From Rhodobacteraceae bacterium UBA6273 (lineage in GTDB: Bacteria; Pseudomonadota; Alphaproteobacteria; Rhodobacterales; Rhodobacteraceae), in NCBI GenBank assembly GCA_002440625.1, contig DJUV01000117.1:1-39599 (forward strand): DNA of 39,599 nucleotides, in the 5' to 3' direction. The position numbers and the translations under genes are program-made. This document shows positions 25,681-34,097 of the stretch, piece by piece. The notes below the pieces were generated by a model that saw nothing but the letters and a program-made list of their open reading frames with translations, searched no databases and was not told where the DNA came from. Within the stretch, counting starts at the first letter, position 1; every line of letters starts with the position of its first letter.

Positions 25681-26115
25681 ATGCTCCGCGCCGCGAACCT
25701 CATGCTTCTGATCCTCTTCCCGGTGGCCTGGTTCGCGCCCCTTTTGCGCGCCGGCCTCCTGCCGTTCTTCGACCTGGACGCGATTTCGGTCATCGCGGGC
25801 TTGCGGGCGATCTGGGACAAGGACGTGCTCCTCGCCCTTGTCGTCACCTTCTTCGCGATCGTCGCCCCCTACCTCAAGACCATCGGCCTCGCGCTGGTAC
25901 AGTTCGGCCTCGCGCCCTCTCGCCTGCTTCCGGTGATCGCCTTCTTCGGGCGCCTGGCCATGGCCGATGTCTTCCTGATTGCGATCTACATCGTTCTGGC
26001 CAAGGGCGTCGGCGTCGGGCGGATCGAAACCGGATGGGGGCTCTACCTCTTCACCTTCTGCGTGCTCGCAAGCCTCGCGCTGTCGGGGATCGAGAAGCAC
26101 CGCGCCGCCTACTGA
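25681..26115 (+). CDS. Paraquat-inducible protein A (PqiA)-like membrane protein, single-domain
   Basis: A 144-residue inner-membrane protein of the PqiA family with four hydrophobic segments (LMLLILFPVAWFAPLL; VLLALVVTFFAIVAPYLKTI; AMADVFLIAIYIVLAKG; GLYLFTFCVLASLAL). The FGRLAMADVFLIAIYIVLAK block is the PqiA hallmark. E. coli PqiA is about three times longer with two such units, so this is the short single-unit form. PqiA proteins work with MCE-type envelope lipid transport, which fits the neighbouring mlaEF. The 3' end overlaps the convergent amidase gene by 7 bases. Confidence 0.8.
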   Translation: MLRAANLMLLILFPVAWFAPLLRAGLLPFFDLDAISVIAGLRAIWDKDVLLALVVTFFAIVAPYLKTIGLALVQFGLAPSRLLPVIAFFGRLAMADVFLIAIYIVLAKGVGVGRIETGWGLYLFTFCVLASLALSGIEKHRAAY

Positions 26116-27329
26116 CGGATAAGCCCGGCCTCAGCCGCATCGGCCACCGCCCATTGGCTGAGTGCTGCAAGGATCGCCGCCTGCATCATCGCCCTCCATT
26201 CCGGGTCGTCGAGCCGCACCCGGTCGCGCGCCGAGGAAAGGAACCCGACCTCGAGCAGCAGCGACGGGATATCCGGCGATTTCAGTACCGAGAAGGCCGC
26301 GCCCTGGATCGGTTCGCGGTGCATCTTGCCGCCCCGCGCCCGGATCTCCCTGACCAGCGCCTCAGCCAGCCGGTCGGCGCGCGGCTGCGTTTCGGCCCGC
26401 GCCAGATCCATCATCACCGAGGCAAGGACATCGTCCTGGCCGGTCAGGTCGATCCCGGCAAGAAGGTCGGCGCGGTCATGGCGTTCGGCAAGCCGGGCCG
26501 AGGCGGCATCGGTCGCCTCTTCGGCCAAAGCATAGACCGTGGCCCCGGTCGCCTCGCCCTCCGCCAGCGCATCGGCATGAAGCGACAGGAAGACATCGGC
26601 GCCCGAGGCGCGGGCAATGCTGATCCGGGTTTCCAAGGGCACGAAGACATCCTCCTCCCGCGTCAGGATCGCCGTCGTCCCGGCGCGGCGCAGCACCTCG
26701 GCAAGCTCGCGCGCGAAGGTCAGCATCACCGCCGCCTCCACTTTGCCCCCCGCCTCGGCGCCGGGGTCGATGCCGCCATGTCCCGGGTCGAGCACCACGG
26801 TGAGAGGCCGCGCGCCAGTCTGGCGCCGCTTCGGGTTGTCGACAACCGCCGCCGGCGGCAGCGACCAGCGCGCCTCGGGCGCCACCGTCTCGGCGGCAGC
26901 CCGCGCGAACTCCTCTTCCGTTGCCGGCAGCAGGCGGACACCGATCACCGCGCTGCCGCCCTCGGTCACCCGCTCCTCGGCGCTCTCGATCCGGTAAGGC
27001 CGGTCGAGAAGCGCCACCAGCCGCGACCAGCCCGGCCGGATCGGCCCCCAGCCAAGGTCGGTGACGCCCGCCGCGCCCTCGATGTCGCGCGGGCGCAAGG
27101 CACCGAAATCCACTTCGGAGAAATCCATGACCAGCCGTGGCGGCTCCGCCATCAGGAAGGCGCGGTAAGGCACCGGCTGATCAAGCGCGAGGTCGATGGC
27201 GATCCCGTCCCCGGCATTGGCGACGCGCGAGGCCGCCGGATCGAGCCGGGCCAGCGCGGTCAGATCCTCGGCATGAAGCGGCAGCGCCGCCGCAATGACC
27301 AGCGCAAAGACCATCGAAAGAAACCGCAT
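26109..27329 (-). CDS. N-acetylmuramoyl-L-alanine amidase (AMIN + Amidase_3), AmiC-like
   Basis: A 406-residue periplasmic zinc amidase that cuts the stem peptide from septal peptidoglycan. It has a signal peptide (MRFLSMVFALVIAAALPLHA), an AMIN domain (~20-130; YRAFLMAEPPRLVMDFSEV) that binds glycan or septum, and an Amidase_3 domain (~170-395) with DPGHGGIDPGA, the second zinc ligand Glu in GKVEAAVML, SLHADAL and the catalytic Glu in LLLEVGFLSS. The ATG at 27329 gives a clean signal peptide. The end overlaps the PqiA-like gene convergently. Confidence 0.93.
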   Translation of the reverse strand: MRFLSMVFALVIAAALPLHAEDLTALARLDPAASRVANAGDGIAIDLALDQPVPYRAFLMAEPPRLVMDFSEVDFGALRPRDIEGAAGVTDLGWGPIRPGWSRLVALLDRPYRIESAEERVTEGGSAVIGVRLLPATEEEFARAAAETVAPEARWSLPPAAVVDNPKRRQTGARPLTVVLDPGHGGIDPGAEAGGKVEAAVMLTFARELAEVLRRAGTTAILTREEDVFVPLETRISIARASGADVFLSLHADALAEGEATGATVYALAEEATDAASARLAERHDRADLLAGIDLTGQDDVLASVMMDLARAETQPRADRLAEALVREIRARGGKMHREPIQGAAFSVLKSPDIPSLLLEVGFLSSARDRVRLDDPEWRAMMQAAILAALSQWAVADAAEAGLIRQ

Positions 27330-27398
27330 CGCCCGCCCCGCCTCTTTTTCCACCCATCATAGGGCGGCAAGGCGCGGCACGATACTCCCCCTTCCTCA

Positions 27399-27445
27399 CT
27401 TTCTGTCTCGAAATACTCCCTGGGGTCCGGGGGCGGCGCCCCCGG
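27399..27445 (-). repeat. Dispersed composite element, copy 3 (palindrome plus GGGAGTATTTC tail)
   Basis: On the minus strand, CCGGGGGC-GCC-GCCCCCGG (27427-27445) is followed by ACCCCA and GGGAGTATTTCGAGACAG, then AAAG (ending 27399). A second GGGGGAGTAT lies just beyond (27382-27391). Same architecture as 6975-7022. Located in the 140-bp gap after the hydroxynicotinate-reductase-like gene. Confidence 0.6.
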
Positions 27446-27469
27446 CCTTCGCCGAATGGGGAGCGCCCC

Positions 27470-28906
27470 CTACCTTCCCCGCGGAATCCGCCGTTCGATC
27501 TGGTCGGCGATCTCCTCGACCCGGCGCACCTGCCCCATATGGCCGCCAAGGGCGGCATAGTCCGACAGGCGCAGGGTGAATTCGATCGGCGCCACCAGCG
27601 CCGGCGTCGGCACATAGCCGAAGGCATTGGCCGGCATGTCGAGAACATCGGCCATAAAGGTGATGCCGCCGCCCGGCCAGACATAGCATTCCGCCCCGCC
27701 GCAGGTCACTTTCGTCACCGCCTGCCGGACTGAGCGTGTCAGCCGCACCGGATTCTCCGTCACCCCGGCGCGCAAGGACCCGCCGGCGCCGCCCATGAAG
27801 AGGACCGAGGCCACCGAAGGCTCGCAGTTCTCCGCGATCCGATCCACCGACTGCTTCAGCGCCGAAGGCAGCTCTGCCTTTACCGGCACGCGGTTCTCAT
27901 CAAGCTCGTAATACCCCCATTGCTCGCCGGTGGTGGAAACCATCAGCAAGCGCAACCCCGCCCGCGCCGGATCGCGCCAGGGGCCGAGGATCGTGAGCGG
28001 GTCCTCGATATTGGTGCCGCCCCAGCCGGTACCGGGTTCGGCGACGCGGAAATAGCGGCCCGGCGTCGACTTGTGGCCAAGGACCTTTATGCCCGTCGGC
28101 GGCACGTCGAGAAGCTTGCCCGCCTGATGCTCCGACAGCACCCCGGTGATATGGTCATCGACCACCACCACCTCATCCACCAGCCCGTGCCACTGCTTGG
28201 CAAACATGCCGATGGTGGCCGAGCCGCAGCCGACCCGCATCAGATGCTCCTCGACGCCGTTCACCACCGGCGGCTGCCCCGCCTGCAACACCACCTCGGA
28301 ACCGCCGTCGATGGTCATCGTCACCGCCTCGCGGTTGCAGAGCCTGAGGAGCGCATCGCAGGTGACGCGGCCCTCCTTCTTCGATCCGCCGGTCAGGTGA
28401 TGGACCCCGCCCAAGGACAGCATCTGCGAGCCGTATTCGGCGGTCATCACATGGCCGATCGCTTCGCCATCGACCCGCACGGGCGCCGCCTCCGGCCCGA
28501 GGAAGCGGTCGGTGTCGATCTTCACCTTGGCGCCGCAGTAGGAGAATATCCCCTCGGTGACGACCGTCACCATATCCACCCCGTCATGGTCCTGCGCCAC
28601 GATGAAGGGCGCGGGCTTGTAATCCGGGTAGGTCGTGCCCGCCCCGATGGCGGTGATGATGGGCCGTTCCGAGCGCAGGATGTCGCCGTCCCATTCCCCG
28701 GCATCGCCGTCGAGGAAGGGCACGACACGGCCATCCTCTTTCGCCGCCTCAAGGACGGTGAAGGGATCGAGCCGCACCAGCTCGCCCCCTTCGTTGGCAT
28801 AGCGGTCGCAGGCCCCGGCGCGGCCGTCGGCGATGTAGCACATGACCGGGCAGGCATCGCAGCGGATCTTGCCCTCTAGCCGCGATTCCACAGTCTGACG
28901 GACCAT
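27470..28906 (-). CDS. 6-hydroxynicotinate reductase-like iron-sulfur protein
   Basis: A 478-residue protein resembling the 6-hydroxynicotinate reductase of anaerobic nicotinate fermentation, which reduces the ring to tetrahydro-oxonicotinate. The N-terminus has a ferredoxin-like cysteine set C16-x2-C19-x3-C23-x9-C33 (IRCDACPVMCYIADGRAGAC). Other cysteines in conserved-looking settings are FSYCGAKVKID, RLCNREAV, VGCGSATIG and VTCGGAECYVWPGGG. The ATG at 28906 has AAGGAGG 7 bases upstream and lies 2 bases after the hydroxylase stop. It is the last gene of a five-gene operon; the pairing of a molybdenum hydroxylase with this reductase parallels the nicotinate pathway, but the real substrate is unknown. 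Confidence 0.75.
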   Translation of the reverse strand: MVRQTVESRLEGKIRCDACPVMCYIADGRAGACDRYANEGGELVRLDPFTVLEAAKEDGRVVPFLDGDAGEWDGDILRSERPIITAIGAGTTYPDYKPAPFIVAQDHDGVDMVTVVTEGIFSYCGAKVKIDTDRFLGPEAAPVRVDGEAIGHVMTAEYGSQMLSLGGVHHLTGGSKKEGRVTCDALLRLCNREAVTMTIDGGSEVVLQAGQPPVVNGVEEHLMRVGCGSATIGMFAKQWHGLVDEVVVVDDHITGVLSEHQAGKLLDVPPTGIKVLGHKSTPGRYFRVAEPGTGWGGTNIEDPLTILGPWRDPARAGLRLLMVSTTGEQWGYYELDENRVPVKAELPSALKQSVDRIAENCEPSVASVLFMGGAGGSLRAGVTENPVRLTRSVRQAVTKVTCGGAECYVWPGGGITFMADVLDMPANAFGYVPTPALVAPIEFTLRLSDYAALGGHMGQVRRVEEIADQIERRIPRGR

Positions 28907-28908
28907 TC

Positions 28909-31608
28909 TCAAGCCTCCTTCGCGGCGCGGATTGCCGCCAAAACCCTGTCCGGCGTCGCCGGAACCCTCGTGACACGCGCGCCCGTCGCGTGCCGGATCG
29001 CCGACAGGATCGCCGGCGCGGTCGGGATCAGCACATGCTCGCCCAGACCCTTGGCGCCGTAAGGCCCATGCGGGTCGGTCACCTCGACGATATGCGAGGT
29101 CACGGGCGGCACGTCGCCGATGGTCGGGATCAGGTAGTCATGCAGGTTGTCGGTGCGGCCGGGGATATATTCCTCCATCAGCGCAAGGCCGATGCCCTGC
29201 GCCACGCCGCCGTGGATCTGGCCATCGACCAGCATCGGGTTGATTGCCCTTCCGACGTCATGGGCGGCATGGATACGGGTCAGCGCGACGGTGCCAAGCG
29301 TGGTGTCCACGGTCAGTTCCGCCATCTGCGCGGTATAGCCGTAGACCGCGTAAGGCACGCCCTGGCCGTTCTTGTCCAAGGGCAGCGTCGGCGGGTCGTA
29401 GGTTTCCGCCGCCTCGATGGCATAGCCGTCGCTTGCGCTAAGCGGCACACGATGGGTGATCCCGTCCGGCGCGGTGACGGTCACAACGCCATCCAGCCGG
29501 ATCACCCCGTCCTCGCAATTCGTCAACCGCAGCACCTCCGCCCGAAGCGCCAGCCCGGTCAGCCGGGCGGCGTTTCCCGACACGAAGGTCTGGCGCGAGG
29601 CGGAGGTCTTGCCGGCATCCGGAGTCACATCCGTGTCCGGCCCGATCAGCTGCACCTTCTCAAGTGGCACGCCCAAGGCCTCGGCGAAGATCTGGGCGAT
29701 GACGGTGTTCGACCCCTGCCCGATGTCCATCGCCCCCTGATGCAGGACGATGCGCCCGTCATGGGTGATGCCGGCGCGGATGGTGGAGGGGTTCGGCAGC
29801 GAGGTATTGCCGCAGCCGTACCAGCCGCAGGCGACGCCGACGCCCTTCCTGAGCGCCCCCCCTTCAGTGTTGAACGCCTCCGCCGCCTTCACCGCCTCTT
29901 CCCATGCGGGCCGCAGCGCCTCAAGGCAGGGCTTGATGCCAACCGCGCCGTCAAAGACCTGGCCCGTCGCCGTTGGAATACCGTTGTCGAGCGCGTTCAG
30001 AAGCCGGAACTCCAGCCGGTCCATCCCGAGGGCAAGGCAAAGGTCGTCAAAGACGCATTCCTGCGCGATCGCCGCCTGCGGCACCCCGAAGCCCCTGAAA
30101 GCGCCCGCCGGGACGCAGTTGGTATGCACCGCCTCGGTCCGCGCCACATAGTCGGTATGGGCATAGGGTCCGCCGGCATGGACCGGCACCCGGTTCGCCA
30201 CAGTCGGCCCCCATGAGGCATAGGCGCCAGTGTTGAACACTCCTTCGAAGGCGAAGCCTGAGAGCTTGCCCTCCTTCGTCGCCCCGGCCCTCACGCGCAT
30301 ATCCGCCGGATGGCGCTTGGTGGTCGAGGACATGCTGTCGGCGCGGGTATAGACGACCCTGACCGGCCGCTTCAGCCGCATCGCGGCCAGCGCGACATGC
30401 GGCTGCCATGAGAGATCGAGCTTCGAGCCGAAGCCGCCGCCCACAGCCGTCGGCAGGATGCGGATCGCCTCTTGCGGCAGGTTCAGGATCAGCCCGAGCG
30501 AGTCGCGGTTCATCTGCGGCGCCTGGGTGCCGCCGACGATTTCCACCCGGCCATCCGACCAGCGGGCGAACCCGGCTTCCGGCTCGATATAGGCATGTTC
30601 GATGAAGCCGGTCTGAAAGCTGCCTTCTGCCGTGACAAAAGCCGCCGCGAGCGCCTCCTCCGCCTCGCCCTTCTTCACGAAGCCGCGGCACATGACGTTT
30701 TCGGCGCGCCCTTCGTGCATCTGCCCTGCGGCCCTGGCAGACTCGGGCGTCAGCGCCTCGGGCTCCGGAGCCCATGTCACCGGGAAGGCGGATAGGTCGA
30801 GCGCCGCCATCCGCGTGGCAGGGCCGACGACCGCCGCCACAGCCTCGCCCCGGAACCGCGCGCGACCCTTGGCATAGACCGGCTGATCGACGAAGGCGGG
30901 AATGACGCCGAAGGCGTTGAGGCCCGGCACATCGGCAGCGGTCAGGATCAGGTCCAGCCCTTCCGCCTTGGCATAGGCATCAAGATCGCCGAAGTCGAAC
31001 CGGGCGAGGTGATGCGGCGAGCGGATCACCCGCAGGACCAGTGCATCCTTGGGGGCGGCATCGTCGCCGAAGACCTCGCGCCCCTCGACCTTCCGCGCGC
31101 CGTCGACGCGGGCCACGGCCCCGCCGATGCGACCATCCTGCGGTGCCTCGGTGCCCTGCCAGTCGATCACCGCGTCGATGATCTTGCGGTAGCCGGTGCA
31201 GCGGCAGAGGACGCCGCCCAGCGCATCGCGCACCTCAGCTTCGTCCGGTGCCGGATTGGCGCGAAGAAGCGCTGCGGCGGAGACGAGCATCCCCGGCGTG
31301 CAGATGCCGCATTGCGCGGCACCGTGACGCTCGAAGGCCTTCGTCAGCCGCGCCACCACCGGATCGGCGGCGTGGAGGCCGGTCAAGGTTTCGACGCTTT
31401 GCCCTTCGGCGAGCGTGACAGGCGTGATGCAGGCGCAGACCGGCTCACCATCCACCAGCACGGTACAAGCCCCACAGTCGCCGGCATCGCAGCCGATCTT
31501 CACATCCTTGCAGCCAAGATCGCGGCGAAGGACCGTGGCGAGGCGTTCCAGCCCCTCGACCCCCGCCTCGGCGGGCCTGCCGTTCAGGATGAAGGCGATC
31601 TTCGTCAT
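28909..31608 (-). CDS. Xanthine dehydrogenase-family protein: fused [2Fe-2S] and molybdopterin subunits
   Basis: An 899-residue fusion. Residues 1-~155 are the small iron-sulfur subunit: plant-type cluster Cys40, 45, 48 and 58 (GCDAGDCGACTVLVDGEPVC) and the second cluster Cys100, 103, 135 and 137 (QCGICTPGM, LCRCTGY). Residues ~175-899 are the Mo-binding subunit with AVGGGFGSKLD, GAFRGFGVPQA, QGSNTVIAQIFAEALG and the C-terminal catalytic Glu857 in GAKGLGE. Such enzymes hydroxylate purines, nicotinate, quinolines, aldehydes or CO; no CODH-type active-site loop (VAYRCSFR) is seen. Small and large subunits are usually separate in bacteria, so the fusion, with a separate FAD subunit next door, is notable. 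ATGA overlap with that gene. Confidence 0.92.
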   Translation of the reverse strand: MTKIAFILNGRPAEAGVEGLERLATVLRRDLGCKDVKIGCDAGDCGACTVLVDGEPVCACITPVTLAEGQSVETLTGLHAADPVVARLTKAFERHGAAQCGICTPGMLVSAAALLRANPAPDEAEVRDALGGVLCRCTGYRKIIDAVIDWQGTEAPQDGRIGGAVARVDGARKVEGREVFGDDAAPKDALVLRVIRSPHHLARFDFGDLDAYAKAEGLDLILTAADVPGLNAFGVIPAFVDQPVYAKGRARFRGEAVAAVVGPATRMAALDLSAFPVTWAPEPEALTPESARAAGQMHEGRAENVMCRGFVKKGEAEEALAAAFVTAEGSFQTGFIEHAYIEPEAGFARWSDGRVEIVGGTQAPQMNRDSLGLILNLPQEAIRILPTAVGGGFGSKLDLSWQPHVALAAMRLKRPVRVVYTRADSMSSTTKRHPADMRVRAGATKEGKLSGFAFEGVFNTGAYASWGPTVANRVPVHAGGPYAHTDYVARTEAVHTNCVPAGAFRGFGVPQAAIAQECVFDDLCLALGMDRLEFRLLNALDNGIPTATGQVFDGAVGIKPCLEALRPAWEEAVKAAEAFNTEGGALRKGVGVACGWYGCGNTSLPNPSTIRAGITHDGRIVLHQGAMDIGQGSNTVIAQIFAEALGVPLEKVQLIGPDTDVTPDAGKTSASRQTFVSGNAARLTGLALRAEVLRLTNCEDGVIRLDGVVTVTAPDGITHRVPLSASDGYAIEAAETYDPPTLPLDKNGQGVPYAVYGYTAQMAELTVDTTLGTVALTRIHAAHDVGRAINPMLVDGQIHGGVAQGIGLALMEEYIPGRTDNLHDYLIPTIGDVPPVTSHIVEVTDPHGPYGAKGLGEHVLIPTAPAILSAIRHATGARVTRVPATPDRVLAAIRAAKEA

Positions 31609-32435
31609 GCGGTTCCTCCGAGGCCGGTCAGCGCCCGCCGGATCAGCACCAGCGCCGCCTCGCGCCGGTAGTCACCCGTGGCGCGCACGTCGTCGATGGG
31701 CGTCAGCGCCGCAAGGTGATGCGGCAGCACCACGCCCGAAAGGTCCGACAACGCCCGCCCCTTCAGCGCCGCCTCGGCCTCGGTGAGGCGCATCGGCACC
31801 GGCGAGGCCGCGCCGACCGCGACCCGCGCGCCGATGACAATCCGCCCCTCGGTCCAGAGGATCACGGCGACGGAAACGATGGAGATCACGAGGTAGGCGC
31901 GGCTGCCGAGCTTTTCGAAGCGCGACACGGCAGCGTCACGATCCGGCAGGTAAAGCGCCGTCACGATCTCACCGGGTTTCAGTTCGGTCCGGCGCGGGCC
32001 GGTGATGAAACGTTCGAGCGGCAGGCGCCGAGTGCCGGACACCGAGGCCAGTTCCACCTCCGCCTCCATCGCGACCAGCACCGGCACACCATCGGCGGCG
32101 GGCGAGGCGTTGCAGATGTTGCCGGCGACCGTGCCGGTGTTCTGGATCTGCACCGAGCCAACCTGTCGCGCCGCCTGTTTCAGCGCGTCGAAGCAGGGCG
32201 GCAGGTCAGTGCGAACGATGTCGGTCCAGGTCGTGCTGGCGCCGACGCGCCAGCCGGCGCCGTTCCGGGAAATACCGCGCAGCCCCTCGACGGCGGTTAG
32301 GTCCATCACCCGAGACGGTGCCTGCCGCACGCCGAGCGCCGGAAACACATCCGTGCCGCCCGCGACAAGCGCCGCAGGGGCCGCCGCAAGTTCGGCCAAA
32401 GCTTCGTCCAGATGGCGGGGGCGAAGTATCGTCAC
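31605..32435 (-). CDS. FAD-binding subunit of the molybdenum hydroxylase
   Basis: A 276-residue CoxM/XdhB-type medium subunit carrying FAD, which passes electrons from the iron-sulfur clusters to the final acceptor. Diagnostic FAD motifs are LVAGGTDVFP (residues ~23-32) and QIQNTGTVAGNICNASPAADGVP (~95-117), with the C-terminal CO_deh_flav_C domain from ~165. It starts with GTG that overlaps the DUF1185 stop (GTGA), behind AAGGAC, and its stop overlaps the hydroxylase ATG. No sequence outside the family norm. Confidence 0.92.
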   Translation of the reverse strand: MTILRPRHLDEALAELAAAPAALVAGGTDVFPALGVRQAPSRVMDLTAVEGLRGISRNGAGWRVGASTTWTDIVRTDLPPCFDALKQAARQVGSVQIQNTGTVAGNICNASPAADGVPVLVAMEAEVELASVSGTRRLPLERFITGPRRTELKPGEIVTALYLPDRDAAVSRFEKLGSRAYLVISIVSVAVILWTEGRIVIGARVAVGAASPVPMRLTEAEAALKGRALSDLSGVVLPHHLAALTPIDDVRATGDYRREAALVLIRRALTGLGGTA

Positions 32436-33019
32436 CGCAGTCCGTCCTTGCCTTCCGCTTCCTGATGGGTCAGCCCGCCGACGCGCGGCAAGGGCCTGCC
32501 GCTGTCGGTCACGGCGACGGCCACGAGGATCTCATCGGCGCGGGGTGCGTCATTCACCGACACCTCCATCCCGTCGAAATGCGACCGGACATAGGCGGCG
32601 TCCTTGTGGCCAAGGGGCACGTCCAGAGGATGCCCCATCGGCCCGCGCTTCTTGTTCGAGGGCACCAGTGCCGCGCCCTTTTCGACCGCCGCCCTCAAGG
32701 GCTTGCCAAGCTTCGGATGCAGGATCGCGGCGGCATGCTCCAATTCGCCATTCTCGCCCACCAGCGCCGCCTTGCCGTAGCTTTGGGCCTCCGAAGGCGC
32801 GATCCCGAGGGCGGCCACGCATTTCTCGCCGAGAAGCGCGCCAAGTTCCTCGCCGATGTCCATGAGGTCGGCAAGATCGGCGACATAGCGGCCCGCGAAA
32901 GGGTTGGCGATCACCGCGATGGCGGCGGCGCGGCGGGTCGGGGGCGACACCGGCTGGCCCATCTCGGTCAGAACCTCTTCGACCACGGTCACGATCTTGC
33001 GGATATTGGCCTTCGTCAT
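32432..33019 (-). CDS. Amino acid synthesis family protein (DUF1185)
   Basis: A 195-residue protein of the DUF1185 (PF06684) family. Structures of the family show a chorismate-mutase-like fold variant and a role in amino-acid metabolism was proposed, but no reaction is established. Family blocks seen are AAAIAVIANPFAGRYVADLADL, YGKAALVGENGELEHAAAILHPKLG, PSNKKRGPMGHPLDVPLGHKDAAYVRSHFDG and DEILVAVAVTDSGRPLPRVGG. The ATG at 33019 overlaps the UPF0280 stop (ATGA) and has AAGGAG 7 bases upstream. Its coupling to a molybdenum hydroxylase and a ring reductase suggests action on a ring-opening or hydrolysis intermediate (inference). Confidence 0.82.
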   Translation of the reverse strand: MTKANIRKIVTVVEEVLTEMGQPVSPPTRRAAAIAVIANPFAGRYVADLADLMDIGEELGALLGEKCVAALGIAPSEAQSYGKAALVGENGELEHAAAILHPKLGKPLRAAVEKGAALVPSNKKRGPMGHPLDVPLGHKDAAYVRSHFDGMEVSVNDAPRADEILVAVAVTDSGRPLPRVGGLTHQEAEGKDGLR

Positions 33020-33909
33020 CTTATGGCTCCTTCCAGTCGGGGAACGGCTCCGGCAACGCGCATCTCGCCTTGCAGGCAAAGGAACGCGCCCCGGATCAGG
33101 CCGGCGGCGACCATCTTTTCCGCTTCGGCCAGCCCTCCAGCCAAGGCGCGGGCGCGGTCTGCCGGGCCGACCGTCGCGACGCCGGTCGTGACCAGACGGT
33201 CGCCGAGATCGCTGTCGGGTGCAAGCACCCGCGCGGGAGCCCGCGTCACGGCGGGCGATCCGGGCAGGTCGACGGCATTGGCCACCATCGTCGCCGCCGC
33301 ATCGGCACTGGCGGCATCCCGGGCAAGGATCGTGACGGCGTCGGCGATCCCGAGCGAATGGCTGCGCCCGCGCCAGCCGCTGGTGGCGATGCCGCCAATG
33401 CCGTCGGCGGCGGTAAGGTCGATCTCAGCCGGGAATTCCCCCTGCCCCAGATCGGCGACGGCGACACGCGCCCGCGCGCCGGGGCCAAGCCGGATCGCGA
33501 TATCGCCGCCGTTGTTCACAAGAACGCGCGACAGGGGCGCTGCCGCCAGCGCCACATCGGCGAGATGGTCGGCCACCGAGCCGGCGACCGCTGCCATCGG
33601 CGTGATGAAACGGGCGGCATGGGGCCTGACCGCCGCCATCATCCGCCGCGCGACCGGCCCTTCGGGATCGGGACTTGTCGCGCCAACCTCCGCCCGGAGC
33701 AGCGGAAGCTCGGCAACGAGCCGGTCGAGAAGCCCGGCAAAAGCATCGCGCACCGCCGCTTCGGCTCCGGCCACGGCGGCATCGCCACCCGCCAGATCAA
33801 GGATCACGTCGATCGGCCCATGGCGCAGCCGGAGGCGGCCCGAGCCGGCGATCCGCCCGGCGACGGCGCGGTCGGCTCCGGTCACCCGCATATCCGCGAC
33901 AGCCGTCAT
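33016..33909 (-). CDS. UPF0280 family protein (ApbE-superfamily)
   Basis: A 297-residue protein of COG2122/UPF0280, distantly related to ApbE flavin transferases. Segments typical of that fold are RRMMAAVRPHAARFITPMAAVAGSVADH (the ApbE-like T-PMAAVAGSVA loop), VLVNNGGDIAIRL (NNGGDIAI, matching the ApbE NxGGD motif) and GIGGIATSGWRGRSHSLGIADAVTILA (the SG-x-R-x-HSLG stretch). Function unproven; FMN binding or transfer is the natural hypothesis. The ATG at 33909 follows GGGAGGGG. It is the first gene of the operon, 188 bases from the divergent MarR start with the palindrome at 33955-33980 between. Confidence 0.8.
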   Translation of the reverse strand: MTAVADMRVTGADRAVAGRIAGSGRLRLRHGPIDVILDLAGGDAAVAGAEAAVRDAFAGLLDRLVAELPLLRAEVGATSPDPEGPVARRMMAAVRPHAARFITPMAAVAGSVADHLADVALAAAPLSRVLVNNGGDIAIRLGPGARARVAVADLGQGEFPAEIDLTAADGIGGIATSGWRGRSHSLGIADAVTILARDAASADAAATMVANAVDLPGSPAVTRAPARVLAPDSDLGDRLVTTGVATVGPADRARALAGGLAEAEKMVAAGLIRGAFLCLQGEMRVAGAVPRLEGAIR

Positions 33910-33954
33910 CGCCCCTCCCGCGCAACCCTGATGCCACATCTGGATTCGGCCCCG

Positions 33955-33980
33955 AAATTTGTTTGTTGTCAAACAAATTT
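33955..33980. promoter_or_regulatory. Probable MarR operator: perfect 11-bp inverted repeat
   Basis: AAATTTGTTTG (33955-33965), TTGT spacer, CAAACAAATTT (33970-33980): a 26-bp perfect palindrome, AT-rich inside a GC-rich genome, in the divergent gap between the UPF0280 operon and the MarR gene. Size and symmetry suit a MarR dimer site. On the minus strand it also contains TTGACA, a consensus -35 pointing at the operon, so binding would block its promoter. No clear -10 was found at 17 bases. Confidence 0.75.
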
Positions 33981-34097
33981 TCGCGCCCGTTTCGGGCTGA
34001 CCGGCCGCCGCGCGCGGCAAAGCCGCATTTGGTGCTTGGCGATATGCTGCTGCAGCGCCTAGGCTGCGAAAAACCCGGAATAAGAGGGACGTTTAGA

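Noticed and set aside
28909..31608. CO dehydrogenase large subunit
   Set aside because: The Cys-containing active-site loop of CODH (VAYRCSFR) is absent, and the FeS domain is fused at the N-terminus.
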